Of a stretch of DNA of 64,000 nucleotides, positions 1 to 9,227 are shown in pieces. A program made the translations under genes and the position numbers. The notes below the pieces were generated by a model. That model made no database searches. It saw nothing but the letters and a program-made list of their open reading frames with translations, and was not told the origin of the DNA. Numbering within the stretch: position 1 is the stretch's first letter; each line of letters opens with the position of its first letter. The stretch covers positions 101,078-165,077 of the forward strand of contig NZ_LN929897.1 in the NCBI RefSeq assembly GCF_001493375.1, given 5' to 3'. This DNA is from Streptomyces specialis (GTDB taxonomy: Bacteria; Actinomycetota; Actinomycetes; Streptomycetales; Streptomycetaceae).

Positions 1-1
1 G

Positions 2-154
2 GCGCTCGTGCCGCTCTCCGAGATGTTCGGTTACGTGGGTGACCTGCGCAGCAAGACCTCGGGTCGTGCGAGCTACAGCATGCAGTTCGATTCCTACGGA
101 GAGGTTCCGCGGAACGTCGCCGAGGAGATCATCGCGAAGGCCAAGGGCGAGTAA
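2..154 (+). CDS. fusA: Elongation factor G, C-terminal end (partial)
   Basis: The first 50 codons form the end of EF-G, the GTPase that drives ribosome translocation. The reading frame is open from base 2 to TAA at 152-154. It shows the conserved domain V ending with a LSEMFGYVGDLRSKTSGRAS-type block and a closing KAKGE tail. Only the C-terminus is inside the window, so the GTPase domain cannot be seen. It lies directly upstream of tuf, the usual str-operon order (rpsL-rpsG-fusA-tuf). Confidence 0.96.
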   Translation, partial: ALVPLSEMFGYVGDLRSKTSGRASYSMQFDSYGEVPRNVAEEIIAKAKGE

Positions 155-179
155 CCCTTAAGCTGGAGCAAGGGGCGTT

Positions 180-198
180 CGGGGGCGTTTCGCCCCCG
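180..198 (+). terminator. Hairpin between fusA and tuf
   Basis: A perfect 8-bp stem (CGGGGGCG / CGCCCCCG) closes on a TTT loop 25 bases after the fusA stop. No U-run follows. It may terminate or attenuate part of the str-operon transcript before tuf, or protect its 3' end. The remaining bases to 324 hold no gene and no promoter I can assign with confidence. Confidence 0.45.
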
Positions 199-324
199 GA
201 GCCCAGCCCTTCAACGAAGCGGTCAAGGGCGTCCCCCTCGGGGTCCTGGCCGGTTCGGTCGACCATCTGAAAACCTTCCGCAAGGTGCGGGGGGCGTACA
301 GCACCAGTCCACAGGAGGACCCCA

Positions 325-1518
325 GTGGCGAAGGCGAAGTTCGAGCGGACTAAGCCGCACGTCAACATTGGCACCATCGGTCACATCGACCACGGCAAGA
401 CGACGCTTACCGCGGCGATTACCAAGGTGCTGCACGACGAGTTCCCGGACCTGAACGAGACTTTCGCGTTTGAGAACATCGACAAGGCGCCCGAGGAGCG
501 CCAGCGCGGTATCACCATCTCCATCGCGCACGTCGAGTACCAGACCGAGAGCCGGCACTACGCCCACGTCGACTGCCCGGGGCACGCGGACTACATCAAG
601 AACATGATCACCGGTGCCGCCCAGATGGACGGCGCCATCCTGGTGGTCGCCGCCACCGACGGCCCGATGCCGCAGACCAAGGAGCACGTGCTCCTGGCCC
701 GCCAGGTCGGCGTGCCGTACATCGTGGTCGCCCTGAACAAGGCGGACATGGTGGACGACGAGGAGATCATGGAGCTCGTCGAGCTCGAGGTCCGTGAACT
801 CCTCACCGAGTACGAGTTCCCGGGCGACGACGTGCCGGTCGTCAAGGTCTCCGCGCTGAAGGCGCTCGAGGGTGACCCCGAGTGGGCCAAGACCGTTCTC
901 GAGCTGATGAAGGCCGTGGACGAGGCCATCCCGCAGCCGGAGCGCGACGTCGACAAGCCGTTCCTGATGCCGATCGAGGACGTCTTCACGATCACCGGCC
1001 GCGGCACCGTCGTGACCGGTCGTATCGAGCGCGGCATCCTCAAGGTCAACGAGACCGTCGACATCATCGGTATCAAGGAGACGAAGGCCACCACCACCGT
1101 CACCGGTATCGAGATGTTCCGGAAGCTGCTGGACGAGGGCCGGGCCGGTGAGAACGTCGGTCTGCTCCTCCGCGGCATCAAGCGCGAGGACGTCGAGCGC
1201 GGCCAGGTCGTCATCAAGCCGGGTTCGGTCACCCCGCACACCGACTTCGAGGCGACCGCGTACATCCTGTCGAAGGACGAGGGTGGCCGTCACACCCCCT
1301 TCTTCAACAACTACCGCCCGCAGTTCTACTTCCGGACGACGGACGTGACCGGCGTGGTGCACCTCCCCGAGGGCACCGAGATGGTCATGCCCGGCGACAA
1401 CACCGACATGAAGGTCGAGCTGATCCAGCCGATCGCCATGGAGGAGGGCCTGAAGTTCGCCATCCGCGAGGGTGGCCGGACCGTGGGCGCCGGCCAGGTC
1501 ACCAAGATCATCAAGTGA
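325..1518 (+). CDS. tuf: Elongation factor Tu
   Basis: This GTPase of 397 residues delivers aminoacyl-tRNA to the ribosomal A site. The P-loop GHIDHGKT is at residues 19-26, followed by DCPGH near residue 82 and NKAD near 137. The two beta-barrel domains are complete and the protein ends GAGQVTKIIK. The GTG start at 325 is set by the conserved MAKAKFERTKPH N-terminus and by AGGAGG at 313-318. It is the last gene of the str operon, followed by a very strong hairpin. Confidence 0.99.
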   Translation: MAKAKFERTKPHVNIGTIGHIDHGKTTLTAAITKVLHDEFPDLNETFAFENIDKAPEERQRGITISIAHVEYQTESRHYAHVDCPGHADYIKNMITGAAQMDGAILVVAATDGPMPQTKEHVLLARQVGVPYIVVALNKADMVDDEEIMELVELEVRELLTEYEFPGDDVPVVKVSALKALEGDPEWAKTVLELMKAVDEAIPQPERDVDKPFLMPIEDVFTITGRGTVVTGRIERGILKVNETVDIIGIKETKATTTVTGIEMFRKLLDEGRAGENVGLLLRGIKREDVERGQVVIKPGSVTPHTDFEATAYILSKDEGGRHTPFFNNYRPQFYFRTTDVTGVVHLPEGTEMVMPGDNTDMKVELIQPIAMEEGLKFAIREGGRTVGAGQVTKIIK

Positions 1519-1545
1519 TCTGACGCCCGGCTCGGGCAACGGCAC

Positions 1546-1595
1546 GACGGGCCCCGTTCCGCATGGAATCCATGCGGAACGGGGCCCGTCCGCTT
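1546..1595 (+). terminator. Strong intrinsic terminator after tuf
   Basis: A perfect 20-bp inverted repeat (1546-1565 with 1571-1590) has a 5-base GAATC loop and is followed by CGCTTTT. It lies 27 bases after the tuf stop and is the strongest hairpin in the window. It very likely ends the str-operon transcript. Confidence 0.88.
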
Positions 1596-1685
1596 TTCCG
1601 CGCCCAGCGGGCGCCTCCATGACTCGGGCCCGCACCGGTGGCACCCTGGCGGCGGACAGCCGCGAAACACCACAGGGAGCACCTC

Positions 1686-2354
1686 ATGGCCAGGATCGCG
1701 AACTTCGGGGCGAATGGCGCCATCGGTCACCGCGTCGTCAGCGAGGCCCTCGACCGCGGTCACACGATCACGGCCGTGGTCCGCGACCCCGCGTCGGTCA
1801 GCAGGACCCACCGGAACCTGACGGTCGTCACCGGTGACGTCCTCGACCCGGCGTCCGTCAGCCTGGCGGCCCGTGACCAGGACGTCCTGGTCAGCGCCGT
1901 CGGCGGCGGCGACGGGCCGGGGCACCGGGCTCTCCTGCGGCCCGCGGCCGAGTCGCTGGTGGCCGGCCTGCACACGCTGGGGGCCGGGGCACCCCGGCTG
2001 ATCGTGGTCGGCGGCGCCGGGTCGCTGCGCGTCCCGGGCGGCGGCCTCCTCCAGGACACCCCCGGGGTCCCGGAGGACGTGCTGCTCATCATGCGGGCGC
2101 ACGCCGACGCCCTGGCGTACCTGCGCCGGGTCGCCGGCGAGATCCGCTGGACCTGCCTCAGCCCCGCCGCCTGCGTCCGGCCGGGCCGCCGGACCGGGCG
2201 GTACGAGACCGGGCTGGACGAACTGGTCACCGACGCGCGGGGACAGAGCGCGATCTCCCTGGAGGACTACGCGGTCGCGCTGGTCGACGAGATCGAGAAG
2301 CCGCGCCACCTCGGGGAGCGGTTCACGGTCGCCCACGGGGAGCGAGAGGCGTGA
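1686..2354 (+). CDS. NAD(P)-binding protein, NmrA/SDR-like
   Basis: This is a 222-residue Rossmann-fold protein. The N-terminal GANGAIG glycine motif (residues 8-14) and the following AVVRDP segment are typical of NAD(P)H-binding, NmrA-like atypical short-chain reductases. The middle holds LIVVGGAGSL and the end ISLEDYAVALVDEIE, also seen in that family. The ATG at 1686 is preceded by AGGGAG. The YxxxK dyad of classical SDRs is not evident, so a sensor or a different reductase chemistry is possible. The substrate is unknown. It stands alone between the tuf terminator and the next gene. Confidence 0.85.
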   Translation: MARIANFGANGAIGHRVVSEALDRGHTITAVVRDPASVSRTHRNLTVVTGDVLDPASVSLAARDQDVLVSAVGGGDGPGHRALLRPAAESLVAGLHTLGAGAPRLIVVGGAGSLRVPGGGLLQDTPGVPEDVLLIMRAHADALAYLRRVAGEIRWTCLSPAACVRPGRRTGRYETGLDELVTDARGQSAISLEDYAVALVDEIEKPRHLGERFTVAHGEREA

Positions 2355-2417
2355 AAGGCGTGAACACGGGGGCAAGGTAGCCCCCGAAGTGGGGCACTTC
2401 CCGTAATCACCTGACCG

Positions 2418-2429
2418 CGTACCGGTACG
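2418..2429. promoter_or_regulatory. 12-bp palindrome upstream of DUF5954-like gene
   Basis: CGTACCGGTACG is a perfect palindrome ending 17 bases before the ATG at 2447. Its position suits an operator for that gene, but no regulator is encoded nearby and no clear -35/-10 pair could be assigned. Confidence 0.35.
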
Positions 2430-2446
2430 GCTGTCACGCTGGGCGC

Positions 2447-3493
2447 ATGAAGGATCACGGGAACAGTCCACCGCGTCACCTGACCTTCCGCGTCACCCAC
2501 CGGGACGACCCGGTCTCCGAGGTCACGGAGCAGGACACGATCAAGGCCGCCGAGCGGTATCCCCATGTCGTCATCAGAGGGCCGGTCTTCGGGTTCGCCG
2601 AGCAGCGGCCCGAGGACGGGGAGAGCTGGCGCCTGCTCAGCGACGTGGGGGACGGCTTCGCGCAGCACTCCAGGGACGGGCTCAACTCCCACCTGTGGTT
2701 CAAGGCGAAGGAGGAGACGGCGCCCGGCGACCCGCTGCGGGAGCGTCTGCTCGCCGCGGTCGCCCTGCTGGAACGGGAGCCGGTCGACGAGGTCGCCGTC
2801 GGCGACACCCGCTACCGTGTCGTGCGCGGCGACGAGTTCGCCCGCACCGGACCCGACGGCATCGAGGGGCCGAGGCCGACCGACCCCGACGACCCCTCGC
2901 GCGACCTGGGCGACCGGGCCCGCCGTAACGCGCCGAGCCGGACCCGGGGCTTCGTCATCGACCACGCGAACCCGACCGGGATCATGGAGAGCATCCAGCG
3001 GATGGAACTGCTCTCGCTGCACTACGAGGCGCCGCGCATCCCCAGGGACGTCCGGGAGGACTCCCGCCGCGCGCTGATCTCCCACCCCGGGGTGGTGCTG
3101 CTGCCGGCGGCGTTCACGTTCGCCGAGCGGAAGACCAAGTCCTGGGAGCCGATGGCCGCCCTCCAGGGCAGCCCGCACGAGGCCCGCGCGACGCTGTACA
3201 ACTACCTGGCCGAGTTCCTGCCGAAGCTGGAGCAGGGCGTCTCGGCAGCCGACGCCGCCACGTACGCCAGGGCCGCCGAGGTCTACCGCGCGGGGCCGCC
3301 GCGCGACGAACTCCGGGTCCTGGGGCGGCGCTTCCGGGTGATCCGGGTGGAGCGGCTGGTGCGGATCGGCCCCGACGGGCCGGAGCCGCCGCGCCCCAGC
3401 GACCAGGACCCCTACGGGCCGATGCAGTTGCACCCGCCGCTGGCCGAGGTGGAGGAGCGCGAGCGCGCCAAGAAGGCCGCGGAGGAGGGGTGA
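2447..3493 (+). CDS. DUF5954-like protein with internal duplication
   Basis: This is a 348-residue soluble protein of unknown function, resembling the Streptomyces DUF5954 family (recognised from memory, not searched). It appears to contain two similar halves. Residues about 25-150 end in a block with RTGPDGIEGPRPTDPDD, and residues about 185-330 end in VRIGPDGPEPPRPSDQDP. Each half also has a PxxxxPxFxFAE stretch. There is no signal peptide or membrane segment, and the C-terminus is charged. No clear Shine-Dalgarno precedes the ATG at 2447. It is monocistronic, with a terminator behind it. Confidence 0.8.
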   Translation: MKDHGNSPPRHLTFRVTHRDDPVSEVTEQDTIKAAERYPHVVIRGPVFGFAEQRPEDGESWRLLSDVGDGFAQHSRDGLNSHLWFKAKEETAPGDPLRERLLAAVALLEREPVDEVAVGDTRYRVVRGDEFARTGPDGIEGPRPTDPDDPSRDLGDRARRNAPSRTRGFVIDHANPTGIMESIQRMELLSLHYEAPRIPRDVREDSRRALISHPGVVLLPAAFTFAERKTKSWEPMAALQGSPHEARATLYNYLAEFLPKLEQGVSAADAATYARAAEVYRAGPPRDELRVLGRRFRVIRVERLVRIGPDGPEPPRPSDQDPYGPMQLHPPLAEVEERERAKKAAEEG

Positions 3494-3497
3494 CCGG

Positions 3498-3537
3498 CGG
3501 CGGTCCCGGCCGGGCCGGCGCCCGTCCGGGACCGCCG
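3498..3537 (+). terminator. Terminator after DUF5954-like gene
   Basis: A 12-bp perfect inverted repeat (CGGCGGTCCCGG at 3498-3509, complement at 3526-3537) lies 4 bases after the stop codon. It has no U-run, as is common in high-GC actinobacteria. It separates this gene from the S10 operon leader. Confidence 0.6.
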
Positions 3538-3927
3538 GGAACCATGCTTCTCGCCCGATTGGCACTGTCGGTGGGCGATATGGCACACTGACCAGGTTGC
3601 TCGGTTGACAGCCGATGCTGCGCGCCTCCCGCCGGGAGGACCGGAAGCGAGTCCCACTGTATTCGTCGCTGCATATATGCCCTGGTCAACGGGGTAGCAG
3701 CGGAAATACCGGGATCTTCCGGGAAGCGTGGGCGGGGCATCAGCCAGGCACCCGGTGGAGATCTTCCCCCACTCCTCACAGAGGAAACCTCCCGACGGCC
3801 TCGCGGCCGGAGGGCGCCCCCTCGGGGGCGGAATCTGAGAATGAGTGCGACACGCCCGACCGCGTGGGTCGGCGGGGGAGTACCGGGTTCCAGAGCGTTG
3901 ACGAAGAGACAGGACGACGAAGTAGCC
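3538..3927 (+). promoter_or_regulatory. S10 operon upstream/leader region
   Basis: These 390 bases precede rpsJ and hold no convincing gene. A TTGACA at 3605-3610 could be a -35 box but has no good -10 partner, so the promoter cannot be fixed. The second half carries small GC hairpins, including CGCCCCC-TCG-GGGGCG near 3814-3830, which could form part of a leader. An in-frame ATG at 3841 would extend rpsJ by 29 residues. The extension is unlike any S10 and is probably untranslated. Confidence 0.5.
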
Positions 3928-4236
3928 ATGGCGGGACAGAAGATCCGCATCCGGCTCAAGGCCTACGACCACGAGGTCATCGACAACTCGGCGAAGAAGA
4001 TCGTCGAGACGGTGACCCGCACGGGTGCGTCGGTCGCGGGCCCGGTGCCGCTGCCCACTGAGAAGAACGTGTACTGCGTCATCAAGTCGCCGCACAAGTA
4101 CAAGGACTCGCGCGAGCACTTCGAGATGCGCACCCACAAGCGGCTGATCGACATCCTCGACCCGACCCCCAAGACCGTTGACTCGCTGATGCGCCTGGAC
4201 CTCCCGGCCGGCGTCGACATCGAGATCAAGCTCTGA
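3928..4236 (+). CDS. rpsJ: 30S ribosomal protein S10
   Basis: This 102-residue S10 is the first gene of the S10 operon. It binds the 30S head and, in complex with NusB, takes part in antitermination (family knowledge). The start MAGQKIRIRLKAYDHEVID is the conserved actinobacterial N-terminus, which favours 3928 over in-frame ATG 3841. The full family length and the ending PAGVDIEIKL are present. rplC follows after 16 bases. Confidence 0.98.
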   Translation: MAGQKIRIRLKAYDHEVIDNSAKKIVETVTRTGASVAGPVPLPTEKNVYCVIKSPHKYKDSREHFEMRTHKRLIDILDPTPKTVDSLMRLDLPAGVDIEIKL

Positions 4237-4252
4237 GAGGCGCGGAAGAGAG

Positions 4253-4897
4253 ATGACGAAGCAGATCAAGGGCGTCCTGGGCGAGAAGCTCGGCATGACC
4301 CAGGTCTGGGACGACAACAACCGTGTCGTCCCGGTGACCGTGGTCAAGGCCGGGCCCTGTGTCGTGACCCAGGTGCGCACCAATGACAGGGACGGCTACG
4401 AGGCCGTCCAGATCGCGTTCGGCGAGATCGACCCCCGCAAGGTGAACAAGCCCCTCAAGGGCCACTTCACCAAGGCCGACGTCACCCCGCGCCGCCACCT
4501 GGTCGAGCTGCGGACCGCCGACGCCGCCGAGTACACCCTCGGGCAGGAGATCACCGCCGAGGTGTTCGAGTCCGGCGTCAAGGTCGATGTGACCGGCACC
4601 AGCAAGGGCAAGGGCACCGCCGGTGTCATGAAGCGCCACGGCTTCGCCGGTCTCGGCGCCTCGCACGGCACCCAGCGCAAGCACCGCTCGCCGGGCTCCA
4701 TCGGTGGCTGCGCCACCCCGGGCCGCGTGTTCAAGGGCCTGCGCATGGCCGGCCGGATGGGCAACGAGCGCGTGACCACCCAGAACCTGACCGTCCACGC
4801 CGTTGACGCGGAGAAGGGCCTGCTGCTCATCAAGGGCGCGGTGCCCGGCCCCAACGGCGGCCTCGTCCTGGTCCGCACCGCGGCCAAGGGGGCCTGA
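4253..4897 (+). CDS. rplC: 50S ribosomal protein L3
   Basis: This 214-residue L3 is an early 23S rRNA assembly protein near the peptidyl-transferase centre. It starts with the conserved KGVLGEKLGMTQVW. The central loop GLGASHGTQRKHRSPGSIGG carries the conserved glutamine that PrmB methylates in other bacteria. GGAAGAGAG precedes the ATG. It is the second gene of the S10 operon, 8 bases before rplD. Confidence 0.98.
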   Translation: MTKQIKGVLGEKLGMTQVWDDNNRVVPVTVVKAGPCVVTQVRTNDRDGYEAVQIAFGEIDPRKVNKPLKGHFTKADVTPRRHLVELRTADAAEYTLGQEITAEVFESGVKVDVTGTSKGKGTAGVMKRHGFAGLGASHGTQRKHRSPGSIGGCATPGRVFKGLRMAGRMGNERVTTQNLTVHAVDAEKGLLLIKGAVPGPNGGLVLVRTAAKGA

Positions 4898-4904
4898 GTT
4901 AGCC

Positions 4905-5549
4905 ATGAGCACCGTAGACATCCTTTCGCCCGCCGGTGAGAAGACCGGCACCGTCGAGCTGCCCGCCGAGATCTTCGACGCCCGGGTCAGCGTTCCGCTG
5001 ATCCACCAGGTCGTCGTGGCCCAGCTCGCCGCCGCCCGCCAGGGCACGCACAAGGCCAAGAACCGCGGCGAGGTCCGCGGCGGTGGCAAGAAGCCGTACC
5101 GCCAGAAGGGCACCGGCCGCGCCCGTCAGGGCTCCGTCCGCGCCCCGCAGTTCACCGGCGGTGGCGTCGTGCACGGTCCCGTGCCGCGTGACTACAGCCA
5201 GCGGACCCCGAAGAAGATGAAGGCCGCCGCCCTGCGCGGTGCCCTCACCGACCGGGCCAGGAACGACCGCATCCACATCGTCACCGGCGTCGTGGACGGC
5301 GAGGTCTCCACCCGCGCGGCCCGCACGCTGCTCGGCAAGATCAGCGACCGCAAGAAGGTCCTGCTGGTCGCCGACCGCAAGGACGAGACCTCGTGGCTCT
5401 CGGCCCGCAACCTGCCCCAGGTGCACCTGATCGACCCGGGCCAGCTCAACACCTACGACGTCATCGACTCCGACGACGTGGTGTTCACCAAGGCCGCCTT
5501 CGACCGCTTCGTGGCGGGCCCGGCCAAGTCCGAAGGGAGCGACGCCTGA
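4905..5549 (+). CDS. rplD: 50S ribosomal protein L4
   Basis: This 214-residue L4 lines the nascent-peptide exit tunnel. The extended-loop motif GRARQGSVRAPQF is intact. The start MSTVDILSPAGEKTG at 4905 follows rplC by 8 bases. The stop TGA overlaps the rplW ATG in a TGATG junction, implying translational coupling. No duplication or insertion is seen in the macrolide-contacting loop. Confidence 0.98.
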   Translation: MSTVDILSPAGEKTGTVELPAEIFDARVSVPLIHQVVVAQLAAARQGTHKAKNRGEVRGGGKKPYRQKGTGRARQGSVRAPQFTGGGVVHGPVPRDYSQRTPKKMKAAALRGALTDRARNDRIHIVTGVVDGEVSTRAARTLLGKISDRKKVLLVADRKDETSWLSARNLPQVHLIDPGQLNTYDVIDSDDVVFTKAAFDRFVAGPAKSEGSDA

Positions 5550-5881
5550 TGAGTGAGGGAACCGTCGCCGAGGTCTCCAGCAAGGAGATCACGCACCCGC
5601 ACGACATCCTGATCAAGCCGGTCGTGTCCGAGAAGAGCTACGCGCTGCTCGACGAGAACAAGTACACGTTCATCGTCGACCCGCGGGCGAACAAGACCCA
5701 GATCAAGCAGGCCGTCCAGGCGGTCTTCTCGGTCAAGGTCACCTCGGTCCACACGATCAACCGGCAGGGCAAGCGCAAGCGCACCCGCACCGGTTTCGGC
5801 CGGCGTGCCAGCACCAAGCGAGCCATCGTGACCCTCGCCGAGGGCGACAGCATCGACATCTTCGGCGGTCCGGTCTCCTAG
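5549..5881 (+). CDS. rplW: 50S ribosomal protein L23
   Basis: This 110-residue L23 sits at the tunnel exit and docks trigger factor and SRP (family role). It has PHDILIKPVVSEKSY near residue 16 and the long basic loop GKRKRTRTGFGRRAS. The ATG at 5549 overlaps the rplD stop by one base. rplB follows after 38 bases. Confidence 0.98.
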   Translation: MSEGTVAEVSSKEITHPHDILIKPVVSEKSYALLDENKYTFIVDPRANKTQIKQAVQAVFSVKVTSVHTINRQGKRKRTRTGFGRRASTKRAIVTLAEGDSIDIFGGPVS

Positions 5882-5919
5882 GGGAGCCGGTCCGTCCGAT
5901 ACCGGACGAGGACTAAGAA

Positions 5920-6756
<837 letters not shown>

Positions 6757-6768
6757 GAGCAGGTTGCG

Positions 6769-7050
6769 ATGCCGCGCAGTCTGAAGAAGGGACCCTTCGT
6801 CGACGACCACCTGATCAAGAAGGTGGACACGCAGAACGAAGCCGGTACCAAGAACGTCATCAAGACCTGGTCGCGCCGCTCGATGATCGTCCCGGCGATG
6901 CTGGGCCACACGATCGCGGTGCACGACGGCCGTAAGCACGTCCCGGTGTTCGTCACCGAGTCGATGGTCGGCCACAAGCTCGGCGAGTTCGCGCCGACCC
7001 GCACCTTCCGCGGCCACGTGAAGGACGACCGCAAGTCGCGGCGCCGCTGA
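6769..7050 (+). CDS. rpsS: 30S ribosomal protein S19
   Basis: This 93-residue S19 is a 30S head protein next to S13 at the A-site finger. It has the conserved MPRSLKKGPFVDDHL start and a GEFAPTRTFRGH block near the C-terminus. Its length is normal. It follows rplB closely within the S10 operon. Confidence 0.98.
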   Translation: MPRSLKKGPFVDDHLIKKVDTQNEAGTKNVIKTWSRRSMIVPAMLGHTIAVHDGRKHVPVFVTESMVGHKLGEFAPTRTFRGHVKDDRKSRRR

Positions 7051-7090
7051 GCGGGGTGTGCAGATCATGACCGACACCGAAGGGACAACC

Positions 7091-7438
7091 ATGGAAGCCA
7101 GGGCTATCGCGCGGTACATCCGCGTCACGCCCATGAAGGCCCGCCGTGTGGTGGACCTCATTCGCGGCAAGGACGCCGCGGAGGCCCAGGCGGTCCTGCG
7201 CTTCGCCCCGCAGGCCGCCAGTGAGCCGGTGGGCAAGGTGCTCGACAGCGCCATCGCCAACGCCGCGCACAACTACAACCACACGGACGTCGCCAGCCTT
7301 TACGTGAGTGAGGCGTACGTCGACGAGGGCCCGACCCTGAAGCGGTTCCGGCCGCGTGCCCAGGGCCGCGCCTACCGGATCCGTAAGCGGACCAGCCACA
7401 TCACGGTGGTCGTCAGCAGCAAGGAAGGGACCCGGTAA
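7091..7438 (+). CDS. rplV: 50S ribosomal protein L22
   Basis: This 115-residue L22 has a beta-hairpin that reaches into the exit tunnel. The start at 7091 matches the actinobacterial MEARAIARYIRVTPMKARRV N-terminus and is preceded by GAAGGGA. The in-frame ATG at 7058 or 7067 would add residues not seen in the family. The hairpin region FRPRAQGRAYRIRKRTSH is intact. Its TAA overlaps the rpsC ATG by one base. Confidence 0.97.
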   Translation: MEARAIARYIRVTPMKARRVVDLIRGKDAAEAQAVLRFAPQAASEPVGKVLDSAIANAAHNYNHTDVASLYVSEAYVDEGPTLKRFRPRAQGRAYRIRKRTSHITVVVSSKEGTR

Positions 7439-8277
7439 TGGGGCAGAAGGTAAACCCGCACGGGTTCCGGCTCGGCATCACCACCGACTTCAAGTCGCGC
7501 TGGTACGCCGACAAGCTGTACAAGGACTACGTCAAGGAAGACGTCGCGATCCGCCGCATGCTCACGCAGGGCATGGAGCGCGCCGGTATCTCCAAGGTGG
7601 AGATCGAGCGCACCCGCGACCGCGTCCGCGTCGACGTCCACACCGCCCGGCCGGGCATCGTCATCGGCCGCCGCGGCGCGGAGGCCGACCGGCTCCGGGG
7701 CAACCTGGAGAAGCTGACCGGCAAGCAGATCCAGTTCAACATCCTCGAGGTCAAAAACCCCGAGCTGGACGCGCAGCTCGTCGCCCAGGCGGTCGCCGAG
7801 CAGCTCTCCTCCCGCGTCTCCTTCCGCCGTGCCATGCGCAAGTCGATGCAGAGCACGATGAAGGCCGGCGCCAAGGGCATCAAGATCCAGTGCGGCGGCC
7901 GTCTCGGCGGCGCCGAGATGTCCCGCTCCGAGTTCTACCGCGAGGGCCGCGTGCCCCTGCACACCCTGCGCGCCAACGTGGACTACGGCTTCTTCGAGGC
8001 CCGCACCACCTTCGGCCGCATCGGGGTCAAGGTCTGGATCTACAAGGGCGACGTGAAGAACATCGCCGAGGTCCGCGCCGAGAACGCCGCCGCCCGCGCC
8101 GGGAACCGTCCGGCCCGCGGTCCCGGTGGTCCCGGTGGCGACCGCCCCGCCCGTGGTCGTGGCGAGCGCGGTGGCCGCGGACGCAGGCCGCAGCAGCAGG
8201 GCGCGCCCGCCGCCGAGGCTCCCAAGGCCGAGGCGCCCGCCGCCCCCGCCGCCGAGAGCACGGGAACGGAGAGCTGA
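7438..8277 (+). CDS. rpsC: 30S ribosomal protein S3
   Basis: This 279-residue S3 helps form the mRNA entry tunnel. It has the N-terminal MGQKVNPHGFRLGIT, a KH domain with GRRGAEADRLR, and a C-terminal S3 domain. The last 65 residues are a Gly/Arg-rich then Ala/Pro/Glu-rich tail. Actinobacterial S3 commonly has such tails, and the core ends near residue 215. One-base overlap with rplV implies coupling. Confidence 0.98.
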   Translation: MGQKVNPHGFRLGITTDFKSRWYADKLYKDYVKEDVAIRRMLTQGMERAGISKVEIERTRDRVRVDVHTARPGIVIGRRGAEADRLRGNLEKLTGKQIQFNILEVKNPELDAQLVAQAVAEQLSSRVSFRRAMRKSMQSTMKAGAKGIKIQCGGRLGGAEMSRSEFYREGRVPLHTLRANVDYGFFEARTTFGRIGVKVWIYKGDVKNIAEVRAENAAARAGNRPARGPGGPGGDRPARGRGERGGRGRRPQQQGAPAAEAPKAEAPAAPAAESTGTES

Positions 8278-8281
8278 GACC

Positions 8282-8701
8282 ATGCTGATCCCTCGCAAGG
8301 TCAAGTACCGCAAGCAGCACCACCCCAAGCGCAAGGGTGCTGCCAAGGGTGGTACCGAGGTCGCCTTCGGTGAGTACGGCATCCAGGCCGTCACCGGCGC
8401 CTACGTGACGAACCGGCAGATCGAGGCCGCCCGTATCTCGATGACCCGGCACATCAAGCGTGGCGGCAAGGTGTGGATCAACATCTACCCCGACCGTCCG
8501 CTGACCAAGAAGCCGGCCGAGACCCGCATGGGTTCCGGCAAGGGTTCGCCGGAGTGGTGGATCGCGAACGTCAAGCCGGGGCGCGTGATGTTCGAGCTCT
8601 CCTACCCCAACGAGAAGATCGCTCGTGAGGCGCTGATCCGCGCCGCGCACAAGCTTCCGATGAAGTGCCGGATCGTCCGGCGCGAGGCAGGTGAGGCGTG
8701 A
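8282..8701 (+). CDS. rplP: 50S ribosomal protein L16
   Basis: This 139-residue L16 lies close to the A-site tRNA and the peptidyl-transferase centre. It starts MLIPRKVKYRKQHHPKRKG and has RMGSGKGSPEWWIANVKPG. It is full length. The TGA at 8699-8701 overlaps the rpmC ATG. Confidence 0.98.
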   Translation: MLIPRKVKYRKQHHPKRKGAAKGGTEVAFGEYGIQAVTGAYVTNRQIEAARISMTRHIKRGGKVWINIYPDRPLTKKPAETRMGSGKGSPEWWIANVKPGRVMFELSYPNEKIAREALIRAAHKLPMKCRIVRREAGEA

Positions 8702-8943
8702 TGGCAGCCGGTACCAAGGCAGCGGAGCTCCGGGAGCTGAACGACGAGGAGCTCGTCGTGAAGCTGCGCGAGGCGAAGGAGGAGCTGTTCCGGCTCCGCT
8801 TCCAGGCGGCGACCGGCCAGCTCGAGAACAACAGCCGGCTCAGGGCCGTCCGCAAGGACATCGCCCGGATCTACACGCTGATGCGCGAGCGCGAGCTCGG
8901 TATCGAGTCGGTGGAGCCCGCCGGGGCGGTGGAGAACGCCTGA
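8701..8943 (+). CDS. rpmC: 50S ribosomal protein L29
   Basis: This 80-residue L29 is a two-helix protein at the tunnel exit. The core ELVVKLREAKEELFRLRFQ and the RAVRKDIARIYTLMRERELG helix are present. The ATG at 8701 is preferred over GTG 8698 because it forms the usual TGATG junction with rplP. Its own stop overlaps the rpsQ start in the same way. Confidence 0.96.
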   Translation: MAAGTKAAELRELNDEELVVKLREAKEELFRLRFQAATGQLENNSRLRAVRKDIARIYTLMRERELGIESVEPAGAVENA

Positions 8944-9224
8944 TGAGTGAGAAGACTGTGACTGAGACGACTGAGCGCGGCCGACGGAAGACCCGTGAGG
9001 GTCTGGTCGTCAGCGACAAGATGGACAAGACCGTCGTTGTCGCTGTCGAGGACCGGGTCAAGCACGCCCTGTACGGCAAGATCATTCGCCGGACGAGCAA
9101 GCTCAAGGCCCACGACGAGCAGAACGTCGCCGGTATCGGTGACCGCGTTCTTCTGATGGAGACCCGTCCGCTGTCCGCGACCAAGCGCTGGCGCGTCGTG
9201 GAGATTCTGGAGAAGGCGAAGTAA
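8943..9224 (+). CDS. rpsQ: 30S ribosomal protein S17
   Basis: This 93-residue S17 is an OB-fold, primary 16S rRNA binder. The core runs from RKTREGLVVSDKMDKTVVV to PLSATKRWRVVEILEKAK. The short acidic N-terminal extension (about 15 residues) is typical of Streptomyces. It is translationally coupled to rpmC and lies 3 bases before rplN. Confidence 0.98.
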   Translation: MSEKTVTETTERGRRKTREGLVVSDKMDKTVVVAVEDRVKHALYGKIIRRTSKLKAHDEQNVAGIGDRVLLMETRPLSATKRWRVVEILEKAK

Positions 9225-9227
9225 CCA

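Noticed and set aside
3605..3628. TTGACA as the S10 operon -35 box.
   Set aside because: No TANNNT hexamer lies 16-19 bases downstream, so I left the promoter unassigned.
3841..3927. In-frame ATG giving S10 a 29-residue N-terminal extension.
   Set aside because: The extension is unlike any S10, and the conserved start MAGQKIR at 3928 fits the family length.
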